Below, in pieces: positions 1 through 9,175 of a stretch of 64,000 nt of DNA; positions within the stretch are counted from its first letter, which is position 1; every line of letters starts with the position of its first letter. The DNA lies in assembly GCA_016721825.1 (NCBI GenBank), contig JADKHI010000001.1, forward strand, positions 620,001 through 684,000, written 5' to 3'. The position numbers were made by a program, and so were the translations under genes. Under the pieces are notes generated by a model, which was given only the letters and a program-made list of their open reading frames with translations, was not told the origin of the DNA and made no database searches. Source of the stretch: Flavobacteriales bacterium (GTDB lineage: Bacteria; Bacteroidota; Bacteroidia; Flavobacteriales_F; PHOS-HE28).

Positions 1-420
1 CACATCGCCAATGAAGAGCGTGTCACCCGTGATGATGCCGTGCTCCTTGCCATTCTCGTCGATCACCAGGTAGGTGGTGCTCTCCATGGTGTGGCCCGGA
101 GTGTGGATCGCCTTCACTTTGGCCTTGCCCACTTGGAACAATTCACCGTCGGTGGCCACATGCGCTGGGAAGCCGGGCTTGGCGGTGGGCCCATACACGA
201 TGGTGGCACCGGTCTTCTTCGCCAGGTCCAGGTGCCCGCTCACGAAGTCCGCATGGAAGTGCGTTTCGAAGACGTACTTGATCTTCGCGTTCTCGGCAGT
301 AGCGCGATCGATGTAGGGCTGCACTTCGCGCAGCGGATCGAAGATGGCCGCTTCGCCGTTGCTCTCCAAGTAGTACGCTGCGTGGGCGATGCAGCCGGTG
401 TAGATCTGTTTGATGTTCAT
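1..420 (-). CDS. MBL-fold metallo-hydrolase, persulfide dioxygenase/ETHE1-like (partial, 3' end outside window)
   Basis: The reverse complement reads from an ATG at 418-420 through 140 codons without a stop to the window edge, so only the N-terminal part is present. Residues 54-58 are HFHAD followed by FVSGH, the metal-binding HxHxD motif in the form typical of ETHE1/persulfide-dioxygenase and MBL-rhodanese fusions. HTPGHT at 106-111 supplies the next metal-binding His (H110), and a GDTLFIGD motif lies near the cut. Family members oxidise glutathione persulfide or related sulfane sulfur to sulfite in the cytoplasm; some carry C-terminal rhodanese domains, which cannot be checked here. The fold and motifs are direct observations; the substrate is inferred from the family. 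Confidence 0.85.
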   Translation of the reverse strand, partial: MNIKQIYTGCIAHAAYYLESNGEAAIFDPLREVQPYIDRATAENAKIKYVFETHFHADFVSGHLDLAKKTGATIVYGPTAKPGFPAHVATDGELFQVGKAKVKAIHTPGHTMESTTYLVIDENGKEHGIITGDTLFIGDV

Positions 421-769
421 GGTCCGTGTGTTCTTTGGTTCGCCAGCAGCCTACCCGGCCTGGGATGTCCGCTAGGCACGCCACAAATGTCATCCGGCCC
501 CATAGCCTCCGCAGTGATGATCGTCACCTTCGTCGCGAGGAGTGTTGACCTCGGCAAGAGCAGGGCTTTCTCCATCGAAGGCCACGAGCCTCGAGCCACG
601 AGCTTCTTTTCGGCAGCGGAGCTTTCCTCAGTATCCGTGTTCATCCGTGTGCATCTGTGGTTAACCCTCCGCGAGCCTGCGAGCCATACCATAGCGCCTT
701 GGCGCCTCTGTGTTCCATCGAGCAAGCGTCCAATGTCTGCCTGCGTGATCTTCTCATCTTCGTACCACG
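421..769. other. Intergenic region with dispersed-repeat-like sequence, no gene
   Basis: No convincing gene lies between the divergent MBL hydrolase and the glycosylase. The only reading frame on the minus strand (417-725) is built from low-complexity phrases and lacks family features. The stretch 632-664 repeats variants of ATCCGTGT and ends in a TGTGGTTAA-like phrase, and 694-716 matches in inverted orientation a segment at 39933-39955. It must also hold the promoters of both flanking genes, but I see no clear TAnnTTTG box. Confidence 0.55.
694..716 (-). repeat. Dispersed intergenic repeat, copy 1
   Basis: Read on the minus strand, this 23-base segment has the blocks GGAAC, CAGAG, CGC and AAGGCGC, separated by single variable bases. 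It matches 39933-39955 on the plus strand at 20 of 23 positions. Both copies are intergenic and their phrasing resembles short repeats I recall from noncoding DNA of many environmental bacteria. The function is unknown. Confidence 0.55.
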
Positions 770-1486
770 ATGGCCTCCACCCTCGCCGATCAACTTCTAC
801 AACACGTGCTCTCGTTCAGCCTGAAGGGCGTGAAGCTGCCTTCGGACGTGGGCGTGCTGGACCCATTCAACGGCCCGAACGCGGAGGAAGTGCGTCGCAT
901 CGTCACTGCTTTTCATCGGAAGTACTACAGCGACAACAAGACTCGCGTGTTGATGCTCGGCATCAACCCCGGCAGGCTTGGCGCGGGCAGCACGGGCCTT
1001 TCGTTCACCGACACCAAGCGCTGCGAAAGCGACCTCGGCATTCCGGTACAGGGTCTGCGCACCCACGAGCCCAGCAGCGATTTCTTCTACCGCATGATCC
1101 GTGCAGCCGGTGGACCGGAAGCCTTCTACAGCAACGTGTACGTGCACGCCATCTGCCCGCTCGGCTTCGTGAAGGAACAGCCCAAGGGCACAGCGGTGAA
1201 CCTGAACTACTACGACGACAAGGTGCTTGAAAAGGCCGTCACACCTTTCGTGGAACACTGGCTGCGGACGCTGGTGAACTGCGGCATGCGCACCGATCTC
1301 GTCTACTGCATCGGCACCGGCAAGAACGCGGCCTACTTCAGCAAGCTGAACGAGCGGCTCGGCCTCTTCGACCGGATCATCGCTCTGGAGCACCCCCGCT
1401 ACGTGATGCAGTACAAGGCGAAGCAGGTGGATGCGTACATCGCTCGATACCTTGCCGCACTTGTTGAGTCACGGTTCCCTGGTTGA
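770..1486 (+). CDS. Uracil-DNA glycosylase family protein, SMUG2-like
   Basis: The 238-residue protein should excise uracil or related deaminated bases from DNA as the first step of base excision repair. Residues 64-68 are GINPG, matching UDG motif I in its SMUG form (N66 in the position of the catalytic or water-binding Asn), followed by a GSTGLSF segment that resembles the SMUG uracil pocket. Near residue 208 is HPRYVMQY, matching motif II, the His-Pro intercalation loop. The usual SMUG1 HPSPR is replaced by HPRY, closer to the SMUG2 group described in Pedobacter. The ATG at 770 gives a family-typical length. The gene stands alone. The superfamily is secure, the subfamily less so. Confidence 0.8.
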   Translation: MASTLADQLLQHVLSFSLKGVKLPSDVGVLDPFNGPNAEEVRRIVTAFHRKYYSDNKTRVLMLGINPGRLGAGSTGLSFTDTKRCESDLGIPVQGLRTHEPSSDFFYRMIRAAGGPEAFYSNVYVHAICPLGFVKEQPKGTAVNLNYYDDKVLEKAVTPFVEHWLRTLVNCGMRTDLVYCIGTGKNAAYFSKLNERLGLFDRIIALEHPRYVMQYKAKQVDAYIARYLAALVESRFPG

Positions 1487-1546
1487 ACAAGTGGGACACC
1501 CGGTCGTTAGCTAATAGCCCCTCACCATCAACGCTACCCCCTTCCC

Positions 1547-2596
1547 ATGCCTTCCCTACGCGCCCACCTCCTCCTCTTCGTTACGCTCTGCCTCGGCAGC
1601 CATGCTCCCGTTCATGCCTGCACCCGCGTGGTGTACCAAGGCCCCAACAGCACCGTGATCACGGCCCGGAGCATGGATTGGAAAGAGGAGATCCCGGCCA
1701 ACCTGTGGGCGTTGCCACGGGGCATGCAGCGCAGCGGGTCGGTGGGTCCCAACTCCATCGCGTGGACAGCGAAGTATGGCAGCGTCGTCACCAGTTCCTG
1801 GGACATCGCCAGTTCCGACGGCATGAACGAAAAGGGGTTGGTGGCCAACATGCTCTGGCTGGTGGAATCGGAGTACGAGTCCTTCGACCCCCAGGGTTCC
1901 CGCAAAGGCCTCAGCATCTCCCTCTGGGCGCAATACCTGCTGGACAACTTCGCCACCGTGGCCGAAGCGGTCACTGAGCTTCGAAAGGAATCGTTCACCG
2001 TGGTCACCGCCCATGTGCCGGGCACCACCCTGATGACCACCATCCACCTGTCCATCTCCGATGCCAGTGGGGACAACGCCATCTTCGAGTACATCGGCGG
2101 CAAGCTGGTGATCCACCACGATCGTGCGTATACGGTGATGACCAACTCCCCGACCTTCGATCAGCAGCTCGCGCTCAACGCCTATTGGAAAGGCATCGGT
2201 GGCACAACCATGCTGCCGGGCACCAACCGCGCTGCGGATCGCTTTGCGCGGGCTTCGTTCTACATCAAAGCGATCGCTCAAACGGACAACACCCGCGTGG
2301 CCGTGGCCGGCGTGTTCAGCGTGATCCGCAACTGCTCCGTGCCCTTCGGTATCTCTTCCGAGACCGAACCCAACATCTCCTCCACCCGCTGGCGCACCGT
2401 TTCGGATCAGAAGAACCTTGTCTACTATTTCGAGAACGTGCTTACCCCCAACGCCTACTGGGTGGACCTGAAGAAGCTCGACCTGAGTGAAAAGGGTACC
2501 GTGCGCAAGCTGACCATGGCCAACAACGAGGTGTATGCCGGCGAGACCTCCGCGCAATTCAAGGAGACCAAGCCGTTCACGTTCCAAGGTATTTGA
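1547..2596 (+). CDS. Secreted linear amide C-N hydrolase (choloylglycine hydrolase/penicillin acylase family, Ntn fold)
   Basis: The first 24 residues form a Sec signal peptide (hydrophobic LLLFVTLCL core, cleavage after VHA), so the mature protein would begin with C25, the N-terminal nucleophile expected of Ntn hydrolases. The following TRVVYQ and TARSMDW segments are family-typical; R and D in the latter correspond to conserved active-site residues. The family hydrolyses linear C-N amide bonds in substrates such as bile acid conjugates, penicillin V or N-acyl homoserine lactones. The 349-residue length is normal. Export to the periplasm or outside is inferred from the signal peptide; the substrate is unknown. 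The gene is transcribed alone and converges on a small minus-strand gene. Confidence 0.86.
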   Translation: MPSLRAHLLLFVTLCLGSHAPVHACTRVVYQGPNSTVITARSMDWKEEIPANLWALPRGMQRSGSVGPNSIAWTAKYGSVVTSSWDIASSDGMNEKGLVANMLWLVESEYESFDPQGSRKGLSISLWAQYLLDNFATVAEAVTELRKESFTVVTAHVPGTTLMTTIHLSISDASGDNAIFEYIGGKLVIHHDRAYTVMTNSPTFDQQLALNAYWKGIGGTTMLPGTNRAADRFARASFYIKAIAQTDNTRVAVAGVFSVIRNCSVPFGISSETEPNISSTRWRTVSDQKNLVYYFENVLTPNAYWVDLKKLDLSEKGTVRKLTMANNEVYAGETSAQFKETKPFTFQGI

Positions 2597-2631
2597 ACGT
2601 TCGTCGCGCTAGCTGACCAACGGAAAGCGAA

Positions 2632-2676
2632 GAGCCGCAAGCGCTGCCCTATTAGAAGGCGCAACGCTCGCGGCTC
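2632..2676 (-). terminator. Long stem-loop between convergent genes
   Basis: The arms at 2632-2648 and about 2658-2676 pair almost completely. The two non-Watson-Crick positions (A/C and C/A on the plus strand) become G-U wobbles in RNA read from the minus strand, and the minus-strand hairpin is followed by a TTCGCTTTCC tail. This makes it a probable terminator for the minus-strand gene ending at 2696. It may also stop the plus-strand hydrolase transcript. Confidence 0.6.
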
Positions 2677-2695
2677 GCAGCTGTTGGTTCGACGC

Positions 2696-3097
2696 TTACA
2701 ACGGCTTGCGGAACAGGTAGCGGGTAATGAAGATGCCTGTGCTGCCGCTTCCTTCGCTCGCGCTGTTCACGCCCGTGCTCACCGTGTGCAGCTCCCATCC
2801 CTCTGTCACGTACTGGTTGATGGTCTCCACGATGAGACGGTCATTGTTCGCTACGTTCTTGAAGTTGATCCCTGTCATGCTGTAGAAGTTCAGCAGGTCC
2901 TTCTCCACCATCTGGTCGCTCTGGTCGCTGGTGATCACGCGGCTGCGGCCCAGGCCACCGGGCACCACGCTCTCAATGGTGCTGAATTGGCGGTAGGTGT
3001 ACGCGGCCGGAACGGGTGAAGGGCGGAAGCTGTAGCCGAGGAACAACGCGATGCCGATGGAGGCACCCAGGAGGAGGGTTTTGAGGTCGGTTCTCAT
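2696..3097 (-). CDS. Small membrane-anchored protein of unknown function (DUF4177-like C-terminus)
   Basis: This is a 133-residue protein with an N-terminal hydrophobic segment (about residues 6-22, LLLGASIGIALFLGY) that could be a signal anchor. The C-terminal part contains VTEGWELHTVS and ends FITRYLFRKPL. The short EGWEL followed by a strand ending in aromatic/basic residues resembles DUF4177-type domains, but the match is weak. I chose the ATG at 3097 rather than an upstream one at 3127 because the upstream codons add a charged leader that spoils the membrane segment. It diverges from a secreted small protein at 3170. Function unknown. Confidence 0.6.
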   Translation of the reverse strand: MRTDLKTLLLGASIGIALFLGYSFRPSPVPAAYTYRQFSTIESVVPGGLGRSRVITSDQSDQMVEKDLLNFYSMTGINFKNVANNDRLIVETINQYVTEGWELHTVSTGVNSASEGSGSTGIFITRYLFRKPL

Positions 3098-3169
3098 TTG
3101 GCGTGTATTTTGGTTGCGAGGTTTCAAAAGTCGTGCCTCCGCACGAAGCCGCCAAATCCCCCCTCACCC

Positions 3170-3601
3170 ATGCGTTCGCTCTTGCTCTCACTCATCCTGG
3201 CCTCCACCACAGCGCTTAGCGCACAGACCATCGTCAAGATCTCCAACGTCACCATCACAGAGAAGGAAGCGGTGTCACCCGGCAAGGATGTCACTACCGC
3301 CTTGAACGGCAGCGAAGGCTCCGAAAAGGTGGTCCTCTTCACCGATGGCCCCCTCGCAGTTCGAACTTGGTTCAAGGTCACCACCCACAAGTCGCCCCGC
3401 AGCAGCTTGAAGGATAGCGCGGTGAATCTGGTGATGGAGCTGGACCTGTTGGAGAACGGCAAAAAGAAGGACAACCGCCGAGTGGAAAAGATCTTTTACA
3501 TGGATCAGAAACGCAGCACCACCTTCACCGAGAAGTTCGTGATCAAGAAGGGCATTGATGTCCGGACGATCACTGTGAAATTCGACGCCGAGATCGAGTA
3601 A
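3170..3601 (+). CDS. Secreted protein of unknown function
   Basis: The 143-residue protein starts with a clear signal peptide (residues 1-19, ending ALSAQ). The mature part is rich in beta-strand-like alternation and charged residues and has no motif I recognise. The in-frame extension back to 3098 overlaps the divergent neighbour's start region and contains no signal peptide, so the ATG at 3170 is preferred. The next gene, an acyl-CoA synthetase, begins 21 bases after the stop, so the two may be cotranscribed. It is probably periplasmic or secreted. Confidence 0.65.
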   Translation: MRSLLLSLILASTTALSAQTIVKISNVTITEKEAVSPGKDVTTALNGSEGSEKVVLFTDGPLAVRTWFKVTTHKSPRSSLKDSAVNLVMELDLLENGKKKDNRRVEKIFYMDQKRSTTFTEKFVIKKGIDVRTITVKFDAEIE

Positions 3602-3622
3602 CCCCTACCAGCCCGCCAGCCC

Positions 3623-5386
<1,764 letters not shown>

Positions 5387-5427
5387 CCGGCCACCGGCTA
5401 TTTTCACCCCCGCTTAACGATGGGGGA

Positions 5428-5823
5428 ATGAAGGCATTGATCACGGGGTTCGCCATGAGCGTGATGCTCTTGAGCGCTTGTTCCAAAGAACCGGGCGAAG
5501 GCGGAAAGGCCCTCATCAAGGGCACCATCCTGCGGCAGGACATCAACAACAACACTGGCCAACCCACCGGAGACCCCTACCCCGCACAGGAGTACAAGGT
5601 CTACATCATCTACGGGGACGGCACGTTCTACGACGACGACGTGGACACCGGGCCCAATGGTGAATACGAGTTCCGCTGGATGCGCAAGGGCACCTACACC
5701 ATCTTCACCTACAGCGAGTGCCCCACCTGCGAGGGCGCACAGGAAGTGAAGAAGGTGACCGTGGAGGTCAGCGACAAGAAAGAGGAACTGCAGGTGCCCA
5801 CGATCACCGTCGCCAACTGGTGA
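5428..5823 (+). CDS. Small lipoprotein with Ig-like/SdrD-B-like fold
   Basis: The 131-residue protein has a type II signal peptide with lipobox LLSAC (lipidated C18) followed by SKEPGEGG. The mature part has a NGEYEFRWMRKGTYTIF segment typical of carboxypeptidase-regulatory or SdrD-B-like beta-sandwiches that follow lipoproteins in Bacteroidota. Its stop overlaps the GTG start of the DUF2490 gene (GTGA), so the genes are translationally coupled. Function unknown; the coupling to DUF2490 and SCO1 genes suggests a shared envelope role. Confidence 0.72.
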   Translation: MKALITGFAMSVMLLSACSKEPGEGGKALIKGTILRQDINNNTGQPTGDPYPAQEYKVYIIYGDGTFYDDDVDTGPNGEYEFRWMRKGTYTIFTYSECPTCEGAQEVKKVTVEVSDKKEELQVPTITVANW

Positions 5824-6530
5824 ACCGCTTCCTGCGCATAGTCCTCTTGCTCGCGCTGCTCGCGGGTGTACAGCGGTCCTACGCACAGGACAGCTCGCCC
5901 TTGAAACCCCGGCAGTCCGCGGAGTTCTGGCTGAGCACCACGGTGGACATGAAACCCTTCAGCAAGAAGAGCGGGCAGGTCTACGAGCACAAGTTCTTCA
6001 AGAAGTTCAGGCTCTCGGGCGAACTGGGCTACCGCGGCAACGAGAACCTCTTCAACGGCAAGGTGGTGTACACCGTGCTGGGCATGCGCTACCGCTTCAA
6101 CAAGCATGTGCGGGTGATGTTGGAGAACCGGTACAACATGCGCGGCGCCACCGGCACCAATTCCTTCCGCAACGACCTGCAACTGGACCTTACGACCGAA
6201 CGCGGTCGCTTCCGCTTCGGTTACCGATTCACCGGCCAGCACGAGTACATCAACATCACCAACTTCCCCGACATCCTGCGCAACCGGGTCGCTGTGGAAT
6301 ACAACATCCGCAAGTCCCCCTTCACTCCGTACATCGCTGCGGAGAGCTTCAGTGTGGTCAGCTACCAGGGCAACATGCTCATCGGCATGCGCTACACCCT
6401 CGGCACCCAATGGTCGCTCGGCAAGGACCGTAGCCTGGACCTCGGCGTTCGCCACGACCGCGAGATCAACTTGTACGACCCGACCTATCGGTGGATCTTT
6501 GCGCTGAGCTACGACCTCAGCTTGAACTGA
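5820..6530 (+). CDS. DUF2490-family outer-membrane-like protein
   Basis: I take the GTG at 5820 as start: it overlaps the previous stop by four bases and is followed immediately by a good signal peptide (RIVLLLALLAGVQ, cleavage after SYAQ). The mature protein of about 215 residues has the DUF2490 pattern: an early EFWLST segment, alternating aromatic strands such as RYRFNKHVRVMLENRY, and a C-terminal strand ending in YDLSLN. This suggests a small beta-barrel in the outer membrane. The family's function is not established. The longer frame starting at 5718 lies inside the upstream gene and is rejected. Confidence 0.75.
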   Translation: MNRFLRIVLLLALLAGVQRSYAQDSSPLKPRQSAEFWLSTTVDMKPFSKKSGQVYEHKFFKKFRLSGELGYRGNENLFNGKVVYTVLGMRYRFNKHVRVMLENRYNMRGATGTNSFRNDLQLDLTTERGRFRFGYRFTGQHEYINITNFPDILRNRVAVEYNIRKSPFTPYIAAESFSVVSYQGNMLIGMRYTLGTQWSLGKDRSLDLGVRHDREINLYDPTYRWIFALSYDLSLN

Positions 6531-7201
6531 TGCGCCAACGCCCGATCATTGTCCGCCTCGTCGTCTTCGCAGCGCTCTTCACCGTCGCGGTCGTCATCGG
6601 TATGTTCATGATGCGCAAGGACGATCGGTTACCGGTCTACCACCCTTCCGAGCTGGATCCGCGCTTGGTGGACCCCAGCATCCGACAGACCTACGGTATA
6701 CACCACATCAAGCCCTTCCGCCTCATCGACCAGAACGGCGATACGGTGACCTTGAACGACGCGAAAGGCAAGGTGGTCCTGGCCGATTTCTTCTTCACGA
6801 CCTGCGGCTCCATCTGCCCCAAGATGGGCGCACAGATGGCCCGTGTACAGGATGCTTTCAAGAGCGACGACCGTGTGCTGCTCCTCTCCCACTCGGTAAC
6901 ACCCGAGATCGATTCGGTGCCTGCGCTGAAGGCGTATGGGGAGCGCTATGGTGCAGATGCCCAGCATTGGCGCCTGATGACCGGTGACCGCAAGCAGATC
7001 TATGACCTGGCCCGCACCAGCTACTTCGCCTGCACCGAGGAAGGCGACGGTGGACCGGATGACTTCGTGCACACCGAGAACTTCGTGCTCGTCGATACGC
7101 TTCTGCGCCTCCGCGGCTTCTACGACGGCACCTCCGCCAAGGATGTGGACCGTGCCATCGCCGACATCAAGCGCCTGCTGGAGGAAGCGCCGGAGGAATG
7201 A
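6530..7201 (+). CDS. SCO1/SenC-family copper chaperone or thiol reductase
   Basis: The 223-residue protein has an N-terminal membrane anchor (about residues 7-28) and a thioredoxin-like domain facing the periplasm. It carries the SCO motif C92-GSI-C96-P and a conserved H181 in VHTENFVLVD, together the usual Cu-binding CxxxC + His set. SCO proteins deliver copper to the CuA site of cytochrome c oxidase or keep its cysteines reduced. The ATG at 6530 overlaps the previous stop (TGATG), so it is coupled to the DUF2490 gene. No oxidase subunit is in the window. Confidence 0.9.
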   Translation: MRQRPIIVRLVVFAALFTVAVVIGMFMMRKDDRLPVYHPSELDPRLVDPSIRQTYGIHHIKPFRLIDQNGDTVTLNDAKGKVVLADFFFTTCGSICPKMGAQMARVQDAFKSDDRVLLLSHSVTPEIDSVPALKAYGERYGADAQHWRLMTGDRKQIYDLARTSYFACTEEGDGGPDDFVHTENFVLVDTLLRLRGFYDGTSAKDVDRAIADIKRLLEEAPEE

Positions 7202-7233
7202 GGCCTCAAGAGGTCCCCTGCCCCTGTTCGCCC

Positions 7234-7241
7234 TACCTTTG
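7234..7241 (+). promoter_or_regulatory. Bacteroidota -7 promoter box TACCTTTG
   Basis: This is an exact match to TAnnTTTG, the -7 element known for Flavobacterium and Bacteroides, 30 bases before the ABC-F start. No convincing TTG -33 element is seen at the usual distance, so the call is moderate. Confidence 0.5.
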
Positions 7242-7270
7242 CAGCCCTTTTCCAGGCTGAATTCCCACCC

Positions 7271-9175
7271 ATGAACGTACTCTCCGTTGAACGGCTCGGC
7301 AAGCGCTACGGCCCCCGACAACTGTTCAGCAACATCTCGTTCGGTCTGGAGAAGGGCCAGAAGACGGCCATCGTGGCCCGCAACGGCACCGGCAAGAGCA
7401 CCCTGCTGAAGTGCATCGCCGGGCTGGAGAAGCCGGATGAGGGCATCATCACCTTCAACAAGGGCATCCGCGTCGGCTACCTGGACCAGAACGTGCACAT
7501 GACCGCCACGCACAGCCTGGTGGACGAGATGCTCGACCACGATGATCCGGTCACCAACGCCATCCGCGCCTACGAGCATGCCGTGGCCCGCAACCTGGGC
7601 GGCGATGAGCTCCACCACGCCATCGACAAGATGACCGAGCTGGACGCCTGGGACCACGAGGCCCGCGTAAAGCGCCTGCTGTACCAATTCAACCTGCGCG
7701 ACCTGGAGCAACCCGTGAACACCCTCAGCGGTGGGCAGCAGAAGCGTGTGGCCATGGCCAAGGTGCTGATCCATCTGCCCGATGTGCTCATTATGGACGA
7801 GCCCACCAACCACCTTGATCTGCAGATGATCGAGCAGCTGGAGGATGAGCTCGGCGCACCAGGGGTCACCCTCCTGCTCGTTACGCACGACCGCCACTTC
7901 CTGGACAACGTGTGCGACGAGATCATCGAGATGGAGTTCGGCGCTTTCACACGTTTCAAAGGCAACTATAGCTACTACGTGGAGAAGAAGGCCGCGCTCG
8001 ACGAGGTTCGCGATGCCACCCAGCACCACCTGAAGGGCCTGATGAAGAGCGAGTTGGAGTGGGTACGCAAGATGCCCCGAGCCCGCGGTACCAAGAGCAA
8101 GAGCCGTCTCGACAAGTTCGAGGAGATCAAATCCCTGGCCACCCGCGACTTCTCCCGTGACCAAGTGAGCATCGAGGTGCAGACCTCACGGCTCGGAGGT
8201 AAGGTGATCGAAGCGCGCAACCTCACCAAAGGCTTCGGCGACCCGGCGGACCCGATCACGTACAAGCCGATCGTCTCGCACTGGAACTATTCGCTGAAGA
8301 GCGGTGACCGCATCGGCATCGTGGGGCCGAACGGCATCGGCAAGAGCACCTTCATCGATCTGCTCACCAAGCGCCTCGAACCCGACATGGGCAAGGTGAG
8401 CATCGGAGACACGGTGATCCTCGGCACCTTCGGGCAGCAAGGCCTGGTACTTAAAGAGGACAAGCGCATTCTCGAAGTGGTGCGCGACATCGCCGAGGTG
8501 ATCCCTTTGAGCAAGGGCCGCACACTGACCGCATCAGGCCTGCTCGAACGCTTCCTCTTCGATAAGGAGCAGCAGTACCAGTACGTCAGCACCCTCAGCG
8601 GTGGCGAAAAACGTCGCCTTTACCTGTGCACCGTGCTGATGAAGAACCCGAACGTCCTCATCCTCGATGAGCCCACGAACGATCTCGACATCCCCACGCT
8701 GAACGCCCTGGAGGACTTCCTCAGCGAGCTCGACATCTGCCTGCTGATCGTGAGCCACGACCGCTTCTTCATGGACAAGCTGTGCACGAAGCTGCTGGTT
8801 TTCGAAGGCAACGGCGTGATCAAGGAATGGGTGAGCAGCTACACGGAGCTTCGCGAAATGCAGAAGGCCCGCGCAGCTGCAGCCGGGAAACAGCCTCCCG
8901 CCCTGGCCAAGGCCCAAGCCCAGGTCGCAGCAGCCCCGAAGCGCACAGGCGCGAAAATGACCTTCGGTGAGAAGAACGAACTGAAGAAGCTCGGCACCGA
9001 AGTTCCTGCCCTGGAGAAGAAGAAGGAGGAACTGCTCGCCAAGATCGCAGCGACCACGACGAACCACCATGCGATCATGGAGCTGTCGCTTCAGCTGGAG
9101 GCCACCGTCAAAGAGATCGATCTGAAAGGCGAGCGTTGGCTCGTGCTGATGGATAAGGCTGAAAAGGAGGCCTAG
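7271..9175 (+). CDS. ABC-F family ATP-binding protein (Uup/EttA-like)
   Basis: The 634-residue soluble protein has two ABC ATPase domains and no membrane segments. Walker A motifs are RNGTGKST (domain 1, about residue 40) and GPNGIGKST (domain 2, about 354). Signatures are LSGGQQKRV and LSGGEKRRL, each followed by a Walker B with DEPTNHLD or DEPTNDLD. A charged C-terminal extension (about 540-634) with KKLGTEVPALEKKKEEL is coiled-coil-like, as in Uup. ABC-F proteins act on ribosomes; this architecture is closest to Uup, linked to ribosome assembly and replication-transposition phenotypes. Its stop overlaps the stop of the convergent PorP/SprF gene at a CTAG. Confidence 0.9.
   Translation: MNVLSVERLGKRYGPRQLFSNISFGLEKGQKTAIVARNGTGKSTLLKCIAGLEKPDEGIITFNKGIRVGYLDQNVHMTATHSLVDEMLDHDDPVTNAIRAYEHAVARNLGGDELHHAIDKMTELDAWDHEARVKRLLYQFNLRDLEQPVNTLSGGQQKRVAMAKVLIHLPDVLIMDEPTNHLDLQMIEQLEDELGAPGVTLLLVTHDRHFLDNVCDEIIEMEFGAFTRFKGNYSYYVEKKAALDEVRDATQHHLKGLMKSELEWVRKMPRARGTKSKSRLDKFEEIKSLATRDFSRDQVSIEVQTSRLGGKVIEARNLTKGFGDPADPITYKPIVSHWNYSLKSGDRIGIVGPNGIGKSTFIDLLTKRLEPDMGKVSIGDTVILGTFGQQGLVLKEDKRILEVVRDIAEVIPLSKGRTLTASGLLERFLFDKEQQYQYVSTLSGGEKRRLYLCTVLMKNPNVLILDEPTNDLDIPTLNALEDFLSELDICLLIVSHDRFFMDKLCTKLLVFEGNGVIKEWVSSYTELREMQKARAAAAGKQPPALAKAQAQVAAAPKRTGAKMTFGEKNELKKLGTEVPALEKKKEELLAKIAATTTNHHAIMELSLQLEATVKEIDLKGERWLVLMDKAEKEA

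Noticed and set aside
417..725. Minus-strand 102-codon frame in the first intergenic region
   Set aside because: Translated text is from repeat DNA (HRCTRMNTDTEE type), with no domain, and overlaps the divergent promoter area.
40..1230. Plus-strand frame of 396 codons spanning the MBL hydrolase, the intergenic repeat and part of the glycosylase
   Set aside because: It crosses three distinct regions, including noncoding repeat DNA, and is out of frame with both real genes.
1556..2587. Minus-strand frame of 343 codons opposite the Ntn hydrolase
   Set aside because: The plus-strand gene has signal peptide and nucleophile Cys in place; the antisense frame is H/G/V-rich shadow.
2597..2695. Possible tRNA from a GGTTCGA phrase and paired arms
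   Set aside because: The arms make one long hairpin, without cloverleaf or anticodon arm; it fits a terminator between convergent genes.
6629..8164. Minus-strand frame of 511 codons across SCO1 and ABC-F
   Set aside because: It spans two different plus-strand genes and their promoter, and its composition (A/V/G/H-rich) is typical of GC-rich antisense frames.
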